From Nitrosopumilus sp. K4 (GTDB lineage: Archaea > Thermoproteota > Nitrososphaeria > Nitrososphaerales > Nitrosopumilaceae), in the NCBI RefSeq assembly GCF_018128925.1, contig NZ_CP067007.1, positions 1 through 64,000 of the forward strand: 64,000 nucleotides of DNA. The letters are read 5' to 3'. A model generated the notes under the pieces. It searched no databases. It saw nothing but the letters and a program-made list of their open reading frames with translations, and was not told where the DNA came from. The translations under genes and the position numbers were made by a program. Of the stretch, positions 51,309 to 59,582 are shown piece after piece. Within the stretch, counting starts at the first letter, position 1. Every line of letters starts with the position of its first letter.

Positions 51309-52805
51309 ATGGTCAAGTGGGCAGATTATCTCATTTCTGAAGTAAGTTATGATTCTGCTCATTTGATTTCCAGGGCTAAGAGACACAAGGATTCTGAAAA
51401 AGGAGTTGAACACGGAAAAGTAGTTGATAGATTAACTATTGCATCAGATATTAAAAATGGATTAGATTACATTACAATTTACAATAATAATTCTACTTGG
51501 AAACGAGGACGTAAAATACGTACATTTAGAATCAAAGGCGAACCGTACGTCCGAATAGATGAAAACAAGGTTGAATTAGATAATTTAGGTGACATCCCAG
51601 AGGTTCTTTCTGTAGATGAATCCCAACCACAAGAGGAAGAGGCCACACCAGAGCAACTAGCCAGACTGGAGCAACTAGAAAAACAAATCCAAGAACTAGA
51701 ATCACAACCAGAAAAACCAACTCCTAGTCCCAGAGGCACTCTGCCAAAACAGACAGCAGAAGAACTTCCCCAGGAATTAGACCTTGCACCAGAACCTGTA
51801 TCAGAACCTGTATCAGAACCTGTAACAGAACCACAAGAGGAAGAGGCCACACCAGAGCAACTAGCCAGACTGGAGCAACTAGAAAAACAAATCCAAGAAC
51901 TAGAATCACAACCAGAAAAACCAACTCCTAGTCCCAGAGGCACTCTGCCAAAACAGACAGCAGAAGAACTTCCCCAGGAATTAGACCTTGCACCAGAACC
52001 TGTAACAGAACCTGTATCAGAACCACAAGAGGAAGAGGCCACACCAGAGCAACTAGCCAGACTGGAGCAACTAGAAAAACAAATCCAAGAACTAGAATCA
52101 CAACCAGAAAAACCAACTCCTAGTCCCAGAGGCACTCTGCCAAAACAGACAGCAGAAGAACTTCCCCAGGAATTAGACCTTGCACCAGAACCTGTAACAG
52201 AACCTGTAACAGAACCTGTAACAGAACCTGTAACAGAACCACAAGAGGAAGAGGCCACGCCAGAGCAATATCAGAAACTATCTGATCTGCAAAATCAAAT
52301 TGATGAGCTTGAAAATGTATTGTCTATTGCACAAAAACAAACCGAATCATATGTTTCACCATCACAAGAGGAAGAGGCCACACCAGAGCAATATCAGAAA
52401 CTATCTGATCTGCAAAATCAAATTGATGAGCTTGAAAATGTATTGTCTATTGCACAAAAACAAACCGAATCTACAGAAGAACAACTAAAACGCATAAAAG
52501 AACTAGAAAAAGAAATTGAAAAAGTAGAGGCTGCAGATATTGAACATGAAATCATTCAAACTCTACGTAGACAGAATCAAAAATTAGATGATATTGAAAA
52601 AAGAATTCATGAAGAAAAGCCTTCAAAAAGCAAAGAAATCACTCCAAGCATTCCAGAAGCATATTGTGTAAAATGTAAAACTAAACGCATCATAAACAAC
52701 CCTGAAGAAACAATCATGAAAAATGGTCGTCCTGCAATTAAGGGAAGATGTTCAGTATGTAATTGTAAAGTGTTTAGAATAGGAAAACTAAGGAAAGATT
52801 TGTAA
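51309..52805 (+). CDS. DUF3892-like protein with tandem Pro/Glu coiled-coil repeats and zinc ribbon
   Basis: Residues 1-95 resemble DUF3892 (SYDSAHLISRAKRHK, DIKNGLDYITIYN, PYVRIDENKV). Residues about 107-310 are three near-identical repeats of about 64-72 residues, each with a coiled coil (LARLEQLEKQIQELESQ) and a Pro/Glu linker of variable PVSE/PVTE count. Two further 41-residue coiled-coil repeats follow (LQNQIDELENVLSIAQK). The C terminus has a four-Cys knot (YCVKCKTK...CSVCNCKV) of DUF5679 type. Scaffold or spacer function is inferred. Confidence 0.78.
   Translation: MVKWADYLISEVSYDSAHLISRAKRHKDSEKGVEHGKVVDRLTIASDIKNGLDYITIYNNNSTWKRGRKIRTFRIKGEPYVRIDENKVELDNLGDIPEVLSVDESQPQEEEATPEQLARLEQLEKQIQELESQPEKPTPSPRGTLPKQTAEELPQELDLAPEPVSEPVSEPVTEPQEEEATPEQLARLEQLEKQIQELESQPEKPTPSPRGTLPKQTAEELPQELDLAPEPVTEPVSEPQEEEATPEQLARLEQLEKQIQELESQPEKPTPSPRGTLPKQTAEELPQELDLAPEPVTEPVTEPVTEPVTEPQEEEATPEQYQKLSDLQNQIDELENVLSIAQKQTESYVSPSQEEEATPEQYQKLSDLQNQIDELENVLSIAQKQTESTEEQLKRIKELEKEIEKVEAADIEHEIIQTLRRQNQKLDDIEKRIHEEKPSKSKEITPSIPEAYCVKCKTKRIINNPEETIMKNGRPAIKGRCSVCNCKVFRIGKLRKDL
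51627..52238 (+). repeat. Three tandem copies of a 192-216 bp coding repeat
   Basis: Units begin at 51627, 51831 and 52023 and end at 52238, with lengths 204, 192 and 216 bp. The cores are identical by eye. The length differences are multiples of 12 bp, caused by different numbers of a CCTGTAACAGAA-type 12-bp unit in the linker. Confidence 0.9.
52240..52471 (+). repeat. Two near-identical 109-bp coding repeats
   Basis: 52240-52348 and 52363-52471, offset 123 bp, differ by a single base (52259). They encode the second coiled-coil repeat type of the protein. Confidence 0.9.
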
Positions 52806-52832
52806 ACATTTATCCATTTTGTATGAACTAAC

Positions 52833-53192
52833 TTGAAAAAATTTATTGTACTAGTTTTGTCTGCAATTAGCATTACAGGAATTATTGGAATTCCTATGGG
52901 TGATCCAAAATTTTTTCTTCAGGCAATTAGTCTTGAATCTGCTTTTGTTGCTTTAACTATACTTTCTTTGAAAAAAATTAGATATGCACTAATCCCCAAT
53001 ATTGTAATTGGAATTATAGTAATAACTGGAAATACTGTCTCCCCTCAACATATTGATATTATGACAACTCTTGACCCTATAGGAAATGCAGTAGTATTGA
53101 TAATTGGAGGTTATGTTTTACAGACACTACTTGTGTCTTTTAGTATTGTTTATCTAAAAAATCTTAAAAATAAAAAAATCTCTCATATCTGA
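52833..53192 (+). CDS. Small membrane protein, unknown
   Basis: TTG start, 119 residues with about four hydrophobic spans (VLVLSAISITGIIGIP, LESAFVALTILSL, ALIPNIVIGIIVITGN, AVVLIIGGYVLQTLLVSFSIVYL) and a Lys-rich C terminus. No recognised family. Its 3' end overlaps the convergent phasin-like gene by 10 bases. Confidence 0.65.
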   Translation: MKKFIVLVLSAISITGIIGIPMGDPKFFLQAISLESAFVALTILSLKKIRYALIPNIVIGIIVITGNTVSPQHIDIMTTLDPIGNAVVLIIGGYVLQTLLVSFSIVYLKNLKNKKISHI

Positions 53193-53674
53193 CTTGTTTG
53201 CCACGCTTCATTGAATTTTTTTATTGCTTCCTGATACGCTTTAATCGAGTCATCTCCTGATGTTTTGAGAAATCTTTCCCACTGATCATTGAATTTTTTT
53301 ATTGACTCGATGTTAGTTTCCTTGAAAATATTTTCAATCATTTTTGTTTGCTGTTTAATGTATTCAGGCCCAATCTCTTCCCATGTTTCTTCCCAACTTG
53401 AACTGACCTTTTTGAGTAGTTCTGCATCTGATTCTAATGCTCTTTGGCAAGCATCATGATATGTCATGAGTGTCTCATTTGTGGCCTTTTGCCATTGTGC
53501 CAGGGATTCTTTCCATACACTCAATGCAGAATTGTATTCTCTCCAGGCTTTCTCAAACTCTGGCTTTGAAGATTTTGGTTTTGCCTTGGTTGTGGTTTTT
53601 TTTACAGCTTTTTTTGCAGTTTTCGCCTTTGGCTGCTTTTTTGTAGTCTTTTTTGATGTCTTTTTAACTGCCAT
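53183..53674 (-). CDS. Phasin-like protein with Lys-rich N-terminal tail
   Basis: 163 residues. The first 38 are Lys, Thr and Ala repeats (KKTSKKTTKKQPKAKTAKK). The rest is Trp-containing helix like the product at 47945: EFEKAWREYNSALSVWKESLAQWQK, SWEETWEE, FNDQWERFLKTSG, FNEAWQTS. Granule-coating or structural role inferred; the basic tail could bind DNA or a polyanion, as in some bacterial phasins. Confidence 0.7.
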   Translation of the reverse strand: MAVKKTSKKTTKKQPKAKTAKKAVKKTTTKAKPKSSKPEFEKAWREYNSALSVWKESLAQWQKATNETLMTYHDACQRALESDAELLKKVSSSWEETWEEIGPEYIKQQTKMIENIFKETNIESIKKFNDQWERFLKTSGDDSIKAYQEAIKKFNEAWQTSQI

Positions 53675-53733
53675 ATTTCAAATTCAAAAAGGTAGATGTT
53701 AAATCTTTCAATAATTCTTGACATATGAAATGC

Positions 53734-53895
53734 CTATTTTTTGAACTTTGAGGCACGAGAAAAACTAGGCTTGTATTCTTCTTCTTTATTTATGAACAAT
53801 TTGTAGTGCTGTTCACAAAGATTCCTTTTTTCTCTGAAACTAATCTTTACTGTTTGGACTGCCTTCATCTTGCATTCTGAAATACTGCATTGCAC
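53734..53895 (-). CDS. Small Cys/His protein, possible zinc knuckle
   Basis: A 53-residue ORF starting GTG at 53895. It contains CSISEC and, 19 residues later, CEQH, which together could bind one zinc, and then a basic tail. A TATA-like AGTATAATTT on the minus strand near 53930-53940 would start transcription about 13 nt before the GTG. It fills the otherwise empty region before hisI. Confidence 0.5.
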   Translation of the reverse strand: MQCSISECKMKAVQTVKISFREKRNLCEQHYKLFINKEEEYKPSFSRASKFKK

Positions 53896-53995
53896 AATTA
53901 CATCTGAGTCTATACGCTAATAAAATTTTGAAATTATACTATTACCTTCAACTCTAAATGAAAAAAGTCAATAAGCCCAAAATCTCAGTTTTGAC

Positions 53996-54322
53996 ATGAA
54001 CAAATCAATTGATGATATAGATTTTGAAAAAAGTGGCGGATTGGTTCCTGTGATTGTTCAGGATGCAAATACAAAGGATGTTCTTACCTTGGCATATTCA
54101 AACAAGGAATCACTTGAGCTTGCAAAAAAAACAGGCAATTCCTGGTTTTGGAGTCGTTCGCGAAACAAACTTTGGATGAAGGGAGAAGAATCTGGCAACA
54201 CTCAAAAAATCAAAGAAATTCTAGTTGATTGTGATTCAGATGCAATAATCTATCTTGTTGAACCATCAGGCCCTGCATGTCATCTGGGCAAACGTGTTTG
54301 TTTTCACAATAATTTAGATTAG
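53996..54322 (+). CDS. hisI: Phosphoribosyl-AMP cyclohydrolase
   Basis: Third step of histidine biosynthesis, opening the adenine ring of phosphoribosyl-AMP. Motifs: LTLAYSNKESLELA, WSRSRNKLWMKGEESGN, DCDSDAIIYLV and the zinc ligands in GPACHLGKRVCF. Length 108 is the single-domain form. No other his genes are in the window. Confidence 0.93.
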   Translation: MNKSIDDIDFEKSGGLVPVIVQDANTKDVLTLAYSNKESLELAKKTGNSWFWSRSRNKLWMKGEESGNTQKIKEILVDCDSDAIIYLVEPSGPACHLGKRVCFHNNLD

Positions 54323-54925
54323 CTAACAAACTGGTTTTGTGTAACTGTCTTCATCTCCTGGAAGAATTTGATCAGTTATTTCAAATTTCAAATTTGGATA
54401 ATCTGTTCCCCTAAAAACAACTGTCCAGTTCCCTATGATGTCATCTGCTGAACATATTCCTCTTGTTTTGGACAATTGTGGTGAAATATAGTAATTGAAT
54501 ACATTTTTCTTTGCTCCATCAAATGGGATTGTTTGGTATACTGAATAATGAGTATCATTTAATGGTCTTAAAAAAGCGACTTGGCCTTTTTCTTGATAAT
54601 CCAATCCTCCAATTACTAGAAATATTTTTTCACCAAGCACATACTTGCTTCTATCTATCTGAAATGGTCCTGAGGTGATCCACTCTCTTGGAGCAGGAGA
54701 ATATTCATTTTCATCTACTATTTTTTCAATCTCGTCTAGCTTTTCCTGAACTTCTGGTGTGATTTCTTCTTCTGGTCTCAATTCCCTGTCTAAGACATCC
54801 TCAACTTCCATAGAACCAGAATCTTGGCTTGTTGCAAAAATAATTCCTAAAATTATGATAGTAATTCCTATTCCTCCGGAAATCCCAACTATGGATGACT
54901 TTTTCATATCTGTTGCTTTTATCAA
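54323..54925 (-). CDS. Membrane-anchored extracellular protein, unknown
   Basis: Start ATG at 54925 or 54907 (MKKSSIVGI). N-terminal membrane anchor (about residues 12-32), an acidic helical linker (EVEDVLDRELRPEEEITPEVQEKLDEI), then a beta-sandwich domain (SGPFQIDRSKYVLGEKIFLVIGGL and GNWTVVFRGTDYPNLKFEI). It ends with a Cys. Similar exported beta domains occur in other thaumarchaeal surface proteins. It is convergent with hisI, the two stops being adjacent. Confidence 0.7.
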   Translation of the reverse strand: MIKATDMKKSSIVGISGGIGITIIILGIIFATSQDSGSMEVEDVLDRELRPEEEITPEVQEKLDEIEKIVDENEYSPAPREWITSGPFQIDRSKYVLGEKIFLVIGGLDYQEKGQVAFLRPLNDTHYSVYQTIPFDGAKKNVFNYYISPQLSKTRGICSADDIIGNWTVVFRGTDYPNLKFEITDQILPGDEDSYTKPVC

Positions 54926-55102
54926 AATCTCTAAAAACCTTGCTTATTTTTAAAATATTTACAAAAAATCAATTATTCTAAAATTTTTCTCTGAATTCTT
55001 TGCATATCTGGAGATTTTTTGGATAATAGAACAATTTTTTCATTATATTTTTTATATGGTAAAGTTTAGTATTACTTAACTTGATATTAGGATTTTTTAT
55101 GT

Positions 55103-56341
55103 ATGCTCTACGAGGAACAATTGATCTTGACTAGAACATCATTGCAATGCCGAGAATGCAAAAAACAGTATGATACTGCATTCAAGTATATCTGCGATGA
55201 CTGCTTTGGCCCGCTGGATGTAAAGTATGATTTTCCCTCACTTTCAAAGGATACCTTTTCTAACCGTGAGCACACATACTGGAGATATTTTGAATTATTG
55301 CCAATAGAAAACAAATCAAATATTGTATCAATTGATGCTGGGATGACGCCGTTAACAAAGGCTGAAAATCTTGGCAAAAAATTAGGCCTAAACAACCTTT
55401 ACATCAAAAACGATTCTGTAAATCCAACATTTTCATTCAAGGACAGACCAGCTGGTGTTGCAATCTCCAAGGCAAAGGAATTTGGATTGTCTGCAGTTGG
55501 ATGTGCATCAACTGGCAATCTGGCATCAGCTACTGCTGCACATGCTGCAAAAGGAGGATTCCCATGTCATGTATTTGCTCCAAGCAATATTGAGATGGCA
55601 AAAATTACACAAGCTCTCTCTTATGGTGCAAACTATATCGCAGTTGATGGGACATATGATGATGCAAACAGAATTGCAGCTCAGATTGGCGATTCCAAAG
55701 GAATTGGAATTGTAAATATTAACATGAGATCACACTATGTTGAAGGATCTAAAACTTTGGCCTTTGAGGTTGCAGAGCAACTTGACTGGCAAGTGCCAGA
55801 CCAACTTATTGTTCCTGTAGGCAGTGGTGCAATGCTAAATGCAATATGTAAGGGATTTGAAGAACTACAGTCCGTGTCTTTGCTAGGTGATGTATCTAAC
55901 ATGCACATGATTGCAGCACAACCACATGGATGCGCTCCAGTAGTTGACGCATTTAAGAAAAACTCCAAGGACGTGATCCCCGTTGAGAATCCTGATACCA
56001 TTGCAAAGAGTCTTGCAATTGGCGATCCTGGCGATGGACGCTATGTCCTAAAGAGACTGGCACAATACAACGGATTTGCCGAAGAATCAAACAACAAGGA
56101 AATCTTAGATGCAATATTATTACTTGCAAAGACAGAAGGAATATTCACAGAGCCTGCAGGAGGCGTATCTGTAGCAGTATTGCAAAAGATGGTAGAGCAG
56201 GGCAAAATCGACAAAAATGACAAGGTGGTCTGCTATGTCACCGGAAACGGCCTCAAGGCAACTGAATCCATCATGGAAGTACTGCAAAAACCTCAGATTA
56301 TGAAGGCAGACATTAATGAAATCTCGGCGGTAGTAAGCTAG
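55103..56341 (+). CDS. thrC: Threonine synthase
   Basis: PLP enzyme turning O-phosphohomoserine into threonine. An N-terminal zinc-ribbon-like Cys set (CRECKKQY, CDDCFG) is typical of the archaeal form. PLP-binding Lys113 in FSFKDRPAG, then GCASTGNLASATAAHAAKGG and VPVGSGAML. Length 412. Only one base separates its stop from the next start, so it is cotranscribed with the E1-like gene. Confidence 0.92.
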   Translation: MLYEEQLILTRTSLQCRECKKQYDTAFKYICDDCFGPLDVKYDFPSLSKDTFSNREHTYWRYFELLPIENKSNIVSIDAGMTPLTKAENLGKKLGLNNLYIKNDSVNPTFSFKDRPAGVAISKAKEFGLSAVGCASTGNLASATAAHAAKGGFPCHVFAPSNIEMAKITQALSYGANYIAVDGTYDDANRIAAQIGDSKGIGIVNINMRSHYVEGSKTLAFEVAEQLDWQVPDQLIVPVGSGAMLNAICKGFEELQSVSLLGDVSNMHMIAAQPHGCAPVVDAFKKNSKDVIPVENPDTIAKSLAIGDPGDGRYVLKRLAQYNGFAEESNNKEILDAILLLAKTEGIFTEPAGGVSVAVLQKMVEQGKIDKNDKVVCYVTGNGLKATESIMEVLQKPQIMKADINEISAVVS

Positions 56342-56342
56342 A

Positions 56343-57683
56343 ATGGCAAATATCATATTTACAATTCCATCTGTCCTAAATTCTGGAGGAGGAGAGAAAA
56401 AGACTGACATTTCAGCTGACTCTTTACAAGACGCATTTGCAAAAATCTCAGAAATAATGGGAGATGACTTTAAGCGCAGAGTACTGGAAGGTGACGGGAC
56501 ACCTCGCTCTCTGATTAACATCTACATCAATGGCAAGAATGCAAAATTCTCTGATGGAATGAACACTGCACTCAATGACGGTGATGAGGTGTATATCTTG
56601 CCTGCAGTTGCCGGCGGTTCTGAAGAACTATCAAAAAAGGAGCTGGACAAATTTTCCCGTCAGGTAATGCTTGAGGAGATTGGGTATCAGGGACAGCTAA
56701 AACTAAAGAATGCAAAGATCTGCGTTGTTGGAACAGGCGGTCTTGGCAATCCAATAACATCAAGACTTGCTGCAATGGGTGTTGGAACTCTGAGAATAGT
56801 TGACAGAGATGTCATAGAACTATCAAACCTGCACAGACAGACAATGTTTGATGAGGACGATGTGGGCCAGGTCAAAGTAGAGGTTGCTGCAAAGAAACTG
56901 CAGAAACTAAACCCTGATTGCAAGATTGAGGCACTGGCAGTATCTGTTAATGACTATACAGCACTTGAAGTAGTTGAAGGATGCGATGTTGTAGTTGATG
57001 CACTAGATAGCGTCAATGCAAGATATGCACTGAACAAGGCCTGTGTAAAGTTTGGAATTCCATTTGTCACTGGCGCTGCAGTTGGAGTATCAGGCCAGAT
57101 ATTTACCATATTGCCTGGCACCAGCGCATGTTACCATTGCATGTTTCCTGCACTTGATGAGGACACAATGCCTACGTGCAGCATTGAAGGCGTTCATCCA
57201 TCCATCTTGTCCATTGTTGGAGGAATCGAGGTTGCCGAAGCCGTCAAGGTTGTGATGGGAAAAAAGCCAAGCTTGTCTGATAAGATACTGCATGTTGACA
57301 TTGAGAATCTGGACTTTACCACTACTCGCACATTTAGGGCAGAAGAATGTCCCGTATGTGGATCTGGCAAATCAGAAGAGGCTGTAAAAGAGGAATTACT
57401 CCTAGAGGAATTATGTGGCAGGAATCGCGGCAAGAGAACATTTTCAATTACACCAACTAGCACATTTGATCTTGATGTTGATACGGTAACTGACATTGCA
57501 AAACAAAAGGGGTTCTTGGTTGAAAATCAAGGAGAGATGGGACTGTCACTTCGTACAAATGAGATGTCTGTTAGCTTTATGAAAAAGGGCTCTGCAGTAG
57601 TTGTTGGCCCAAAAGACGAGCAAGAGGCAATATCATTATACAACGAGCTGCTCGGAAAAGAGACAATCAAAACGGCAAATTAA
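56343..57683 (+). CDS. E1-like adenylyltransferase (MoeB/ThiF type) fused to an N-terminal ubiquitin-like domain
   Basis: Residues 1-92 form a MoaD/ThiS-like beta-grasp domain ending AVAGG (G91-G92) but continuing without a break into the enzyme. Residues about 105-340 are an E1-like domain: ATP-binding GTGGLGNP near 130, RDVIELSNLHRQ, catalytic Cys279 in MPTCSIEGV, and zinc CxxC pairs (CYHC and CPVC). A C-terminal domain of about 90 residues, possibly a second beta-grasp fold, follows. Sulfur transfer for a cofactor or amino acid is inferred; the thrC link hints at methionine or homocysteine chemistry. Confidence 0.85.
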   Translation: MANIIFTIPSVLNSGGGEKKTDISADSLQDAFAKISEIMGDDFKRRVLEGDGTPRSLINIYINGKNAKFSDGMNTALNDGDEVYILPAVAGGSEELSKKELDKFSRQVMLEEIGYQGQLKLKNAKICVVGTGGLGNPITSRLAAMGVGTLRIVDRDVIELSNLHRQTMFDEDDVGQVKVEVAAKKLQKLNPDCKIEALAVSVNDYTALEVVEGCDVVVDALDSVNARYALNKACVKFGIPFVTGAAVGVSGQIFTILPGTSACYHCMFPALDEDTMPTCSIEGVHPSILSIVGGIEVAEAVKVVMGKKPSLSDKILHVDIENLDFTTTRTFRAEECPVCGSGKSEEAVKEELLLEELCGRNRGKRTFSITPTSTFDLDVDTVTDIAKQKGFLVENQGEMGLSLRTNEMSVSFMKKGSAVVVGPKDEQEAISLYNELLGKETIKTAN

Positions 57684-57709
57684 TTATCTAGCTCTTTTCA
57701 AATTCTTTT

Positions 57710-58150
57710 ATGAACAAGCTGGTGTTGTTGTCATTTGCAATACTTTTGATTCCGATTGGAACCTCCTTTGGCGCAACACAAACCGAACTTGGCGATGATA
57801 TCTTTGTCTTTGTTCAGACAACTGTCAGAAATTCTGATGGAACGCTGCTAGTTTATCTTGAATCAACGAAATTCACGGATCTTAATATGTCTGCATTAGA
57901 ATCCTTTTTGAATTTTGAGGCATCACGCGGAAACGATCCTGTAATTACAATTGATGGGGAGAAATTCCAGGTGATTAGAAGAGTACAATCACAAGAGTTT
58001 GACTCTGATGGTTTGGTTGCAAGCACCATACTGTCTGATGTTGTAGATGGCAAACCTACTGTCCTTGCCAGATTTGCACACGACGGATATACTGTGGAAT
58101 CAGGTGACACACTAGAATCGATGTGGACCTTTGTCAGGCCTGTCGCTTAG
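57710..58150 (+). CDS. Exported protein, unknown
   Basis: Signal peptide (residues 1-21, ending SFGA), then a 125-residue mostly beta domain (DDIFVFVQTTVRNSDGTLLVYLEST, ARFAHDGYTVESGDTLESMWTF). No anchor visible, so it could be secreted free or held by partners. No recognised family. Its 3' end overlaps the convergent membrane-protein gene by 17 bases. Confidence 0.7.
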   Translation: MNKLVLLSFAILLIPIGTSFGATQTELGDDIFVFVQTTVRNSDGTLLVYLESTKFTDLNMSALESFLNFEASRGNDPVITIDGEKFQVIRRVQSQEFDSDGLVASTILSDVVDGKPTVLARFAHDGYTVESGDTLESMWTFVRPVA

Positions 58151-59345
58151 ATAACAACACTCCGACTCCCATTGCAAAGAATACTATCAACGGCACAAAC
58201 CTGTATGGCTGGTTTGTCTGAGTTGTAAATCCAGTAAGTATTGGCGCAATTAACAGCATCCCTGAGATTAGAACCATTATAGATTCTGCATGCCTGATTC
58301 CCTTTCTTGATGCAATGAACAGTCCTACCATCAGTGGTATCATAAACAGCATTACCAGACCGTCTGACTTTAGCTGGTATGCAAATGACGTGAATCCCAT
58401 CTGAAATTCTTTTGCATCAAATGCTTCTTGTGTTCCTTGAGTTGGGGAAAGACTTCCAGCAGCTGCCAGTCCACCTATTAGAATAATTCCTGCAGTGATT
58501 GCTGATACGATGATTTTTTGCTTTCTTGGAATACTGCTGCGCAAGATAAAGTAAATTGACATTGGTAGAAATGCAGCAGTCAATGCCTTTGATGGTATGG
58601 ATAATAGATATGATACTGGCGATAGTGGCCAAAAGCGGTACACAAAATACAATGACAGAAGATAAAACAGGATCCAAAAGTTTGTGTAAGATACTGAAGT
58701 GTCATATGTCAGAAACACGGAGCTTTGCAATACAATTACTGTTGCGACAATTCCTGCAAACCTTTTCTTGGCAATTGTTGATGTAATCAGATATGTCGTG
58801 ACTATTAGCGCAATGCTTGCAAGAAATGCACCTGCCTTGTAGCTTCCAAATACATTCATTGATGCAGACAATAGTGCGTATCTTACATGAGGCTCAAATG
58901 ATGATATGGTATCAGGAGACCAGGTCTCTAGCCTTTTTTCTACTCCCTTGTAGTCTTCGTATTTTTCCTGTACTGATATTTCACCGGCTGATCCTGCGAT
59001 GTAGATTATCAAAAGTATTGCAAGTACAATGAGTGATGTCTTTTTTGATATCTCAAATGAAAATATTTTTTCAAACAATTTGGACAGTTTTGGTATCTTT
59101 TTTTTGTAATGGAGATATGTTAAACCAAATACTATGATGCTTGAAGCTATTACTCCTCCAGACCATACACCAGATTCGTATGGATCAGGCGTTACTGGCT
59201 GTATTCCCGGGATGGTTACAGTATCTGATGCCAGGATTAGTGCCGGAAATACAACTGAGACAAAGCTGATAAGCACCATTGATATGGAAAACAAAAACAC
59301 AATCCATGGGATCACTCCATTTGTGCCTAATTTTTGCCCTGTCAA
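58134..59345 (-). CDS. Multi-spanning membrane protein, GT-C glycosyltransferase-like
   Basis: 403 residues with about ten membrane spans. An extracellular loop after span three (EISVQEKYEDYKGVEKRLETWSPDTISSFEPHVRYALLSASM) contains the acidic and aromatic residues expected of GT-C type transferases that use polyprenyl-phosphate sugars, but there is no clear DxD or WWDYG motif. It begins a run of sugar-metabolism genes, which supports a glycosylation role without proving it. Confidence 0.65.
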   Translation of the reverse strand: MTGQKLGTNGVIPWIVFLFSISMVLISFVSVVFPALILASDTVTIPGIQPVTPDPYESGVWSGGVIASSIIVFGLTYLHYKKKIPKLSKLFEKIFSFEISKKTSLIVLAILLIIYIAGSAGEISVQEKYEDYKGVEKRLETWSPDTISSFEPHVRYALLSASMNVFGSYKAGAFLASIALIVTTYLITSTIAKKRFAGIVATVIVLQSSVFLTYDTSVSYTNFWILFYLLSLYFVYRFWPLSPVSYLLSIPSKALTAAFLPMSIYFILRSSIPRKQKIIVSAITAGIILIGGLAAAGSLSPTQGTQEAFDAKEFQMGFTSFAYQLKSDGLVMLFMIPLMVGLFIASRKGIRHAESIMVLISGMLLIAPILTGFTTQTNQPYRFVPLIVFFAMGVGVLLSKRQA

Positions 59346-59465
59346 GCCTATTTTTTGAATCTCATACCTGCATAAAATTTGAACGGTAATGAATTTACAG
59401 CTTATTTTGGCTCATATTTTGTAATTCGTAATTATTAATTTTAACAAAATCCTCTATTACATGCG

Positions 59466-59582
59466 TTGCCAGTGGAACTGTCAAGAAAAAAGATCGCAGG
59501 AATTAGAAAGAAGATAGAAAAGAAAAACCCATCTGGCCTTTTCAGTCGGTATTCTAAACTGTTTTCTAATCTCTGGATTTAA
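59466..59582 (+). CDS. Possible small basic amphipathic peptide
   Basis: A 38-residue ORF with TTG start at 59466. TATTAATT at 59433-59440 is centred about 29 nt upstream, matching a leaderless start. The peptide has LSRKKIAGIRKKIEKK then LFSRYSKLFSNLWI, a strongly basic amphipathic helix. It overlaps the 3' end of the glycosyltransferase gene by 17 bases. No support by homology, so this is tentative. Confidence 0.35.
   Translation: MPVELSRKKIAGIRKKIEKKNPSGLFSRYSKLFSNLWI

Noticed and set aside
51479-52258. Long minus-strand open frame of 259 codons with Ser/Gly/Val repeats
   Set aside because: It is the antisense shadow of the tandem repeats in the plus-strand gene; the repeat sequence lacks stops on both strands.
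51627-52471. Regular repeats that could suggest a CRISPR array
   Set aside because: Units are 109-216 bp, in frame, without unique spacers, and encode protein.
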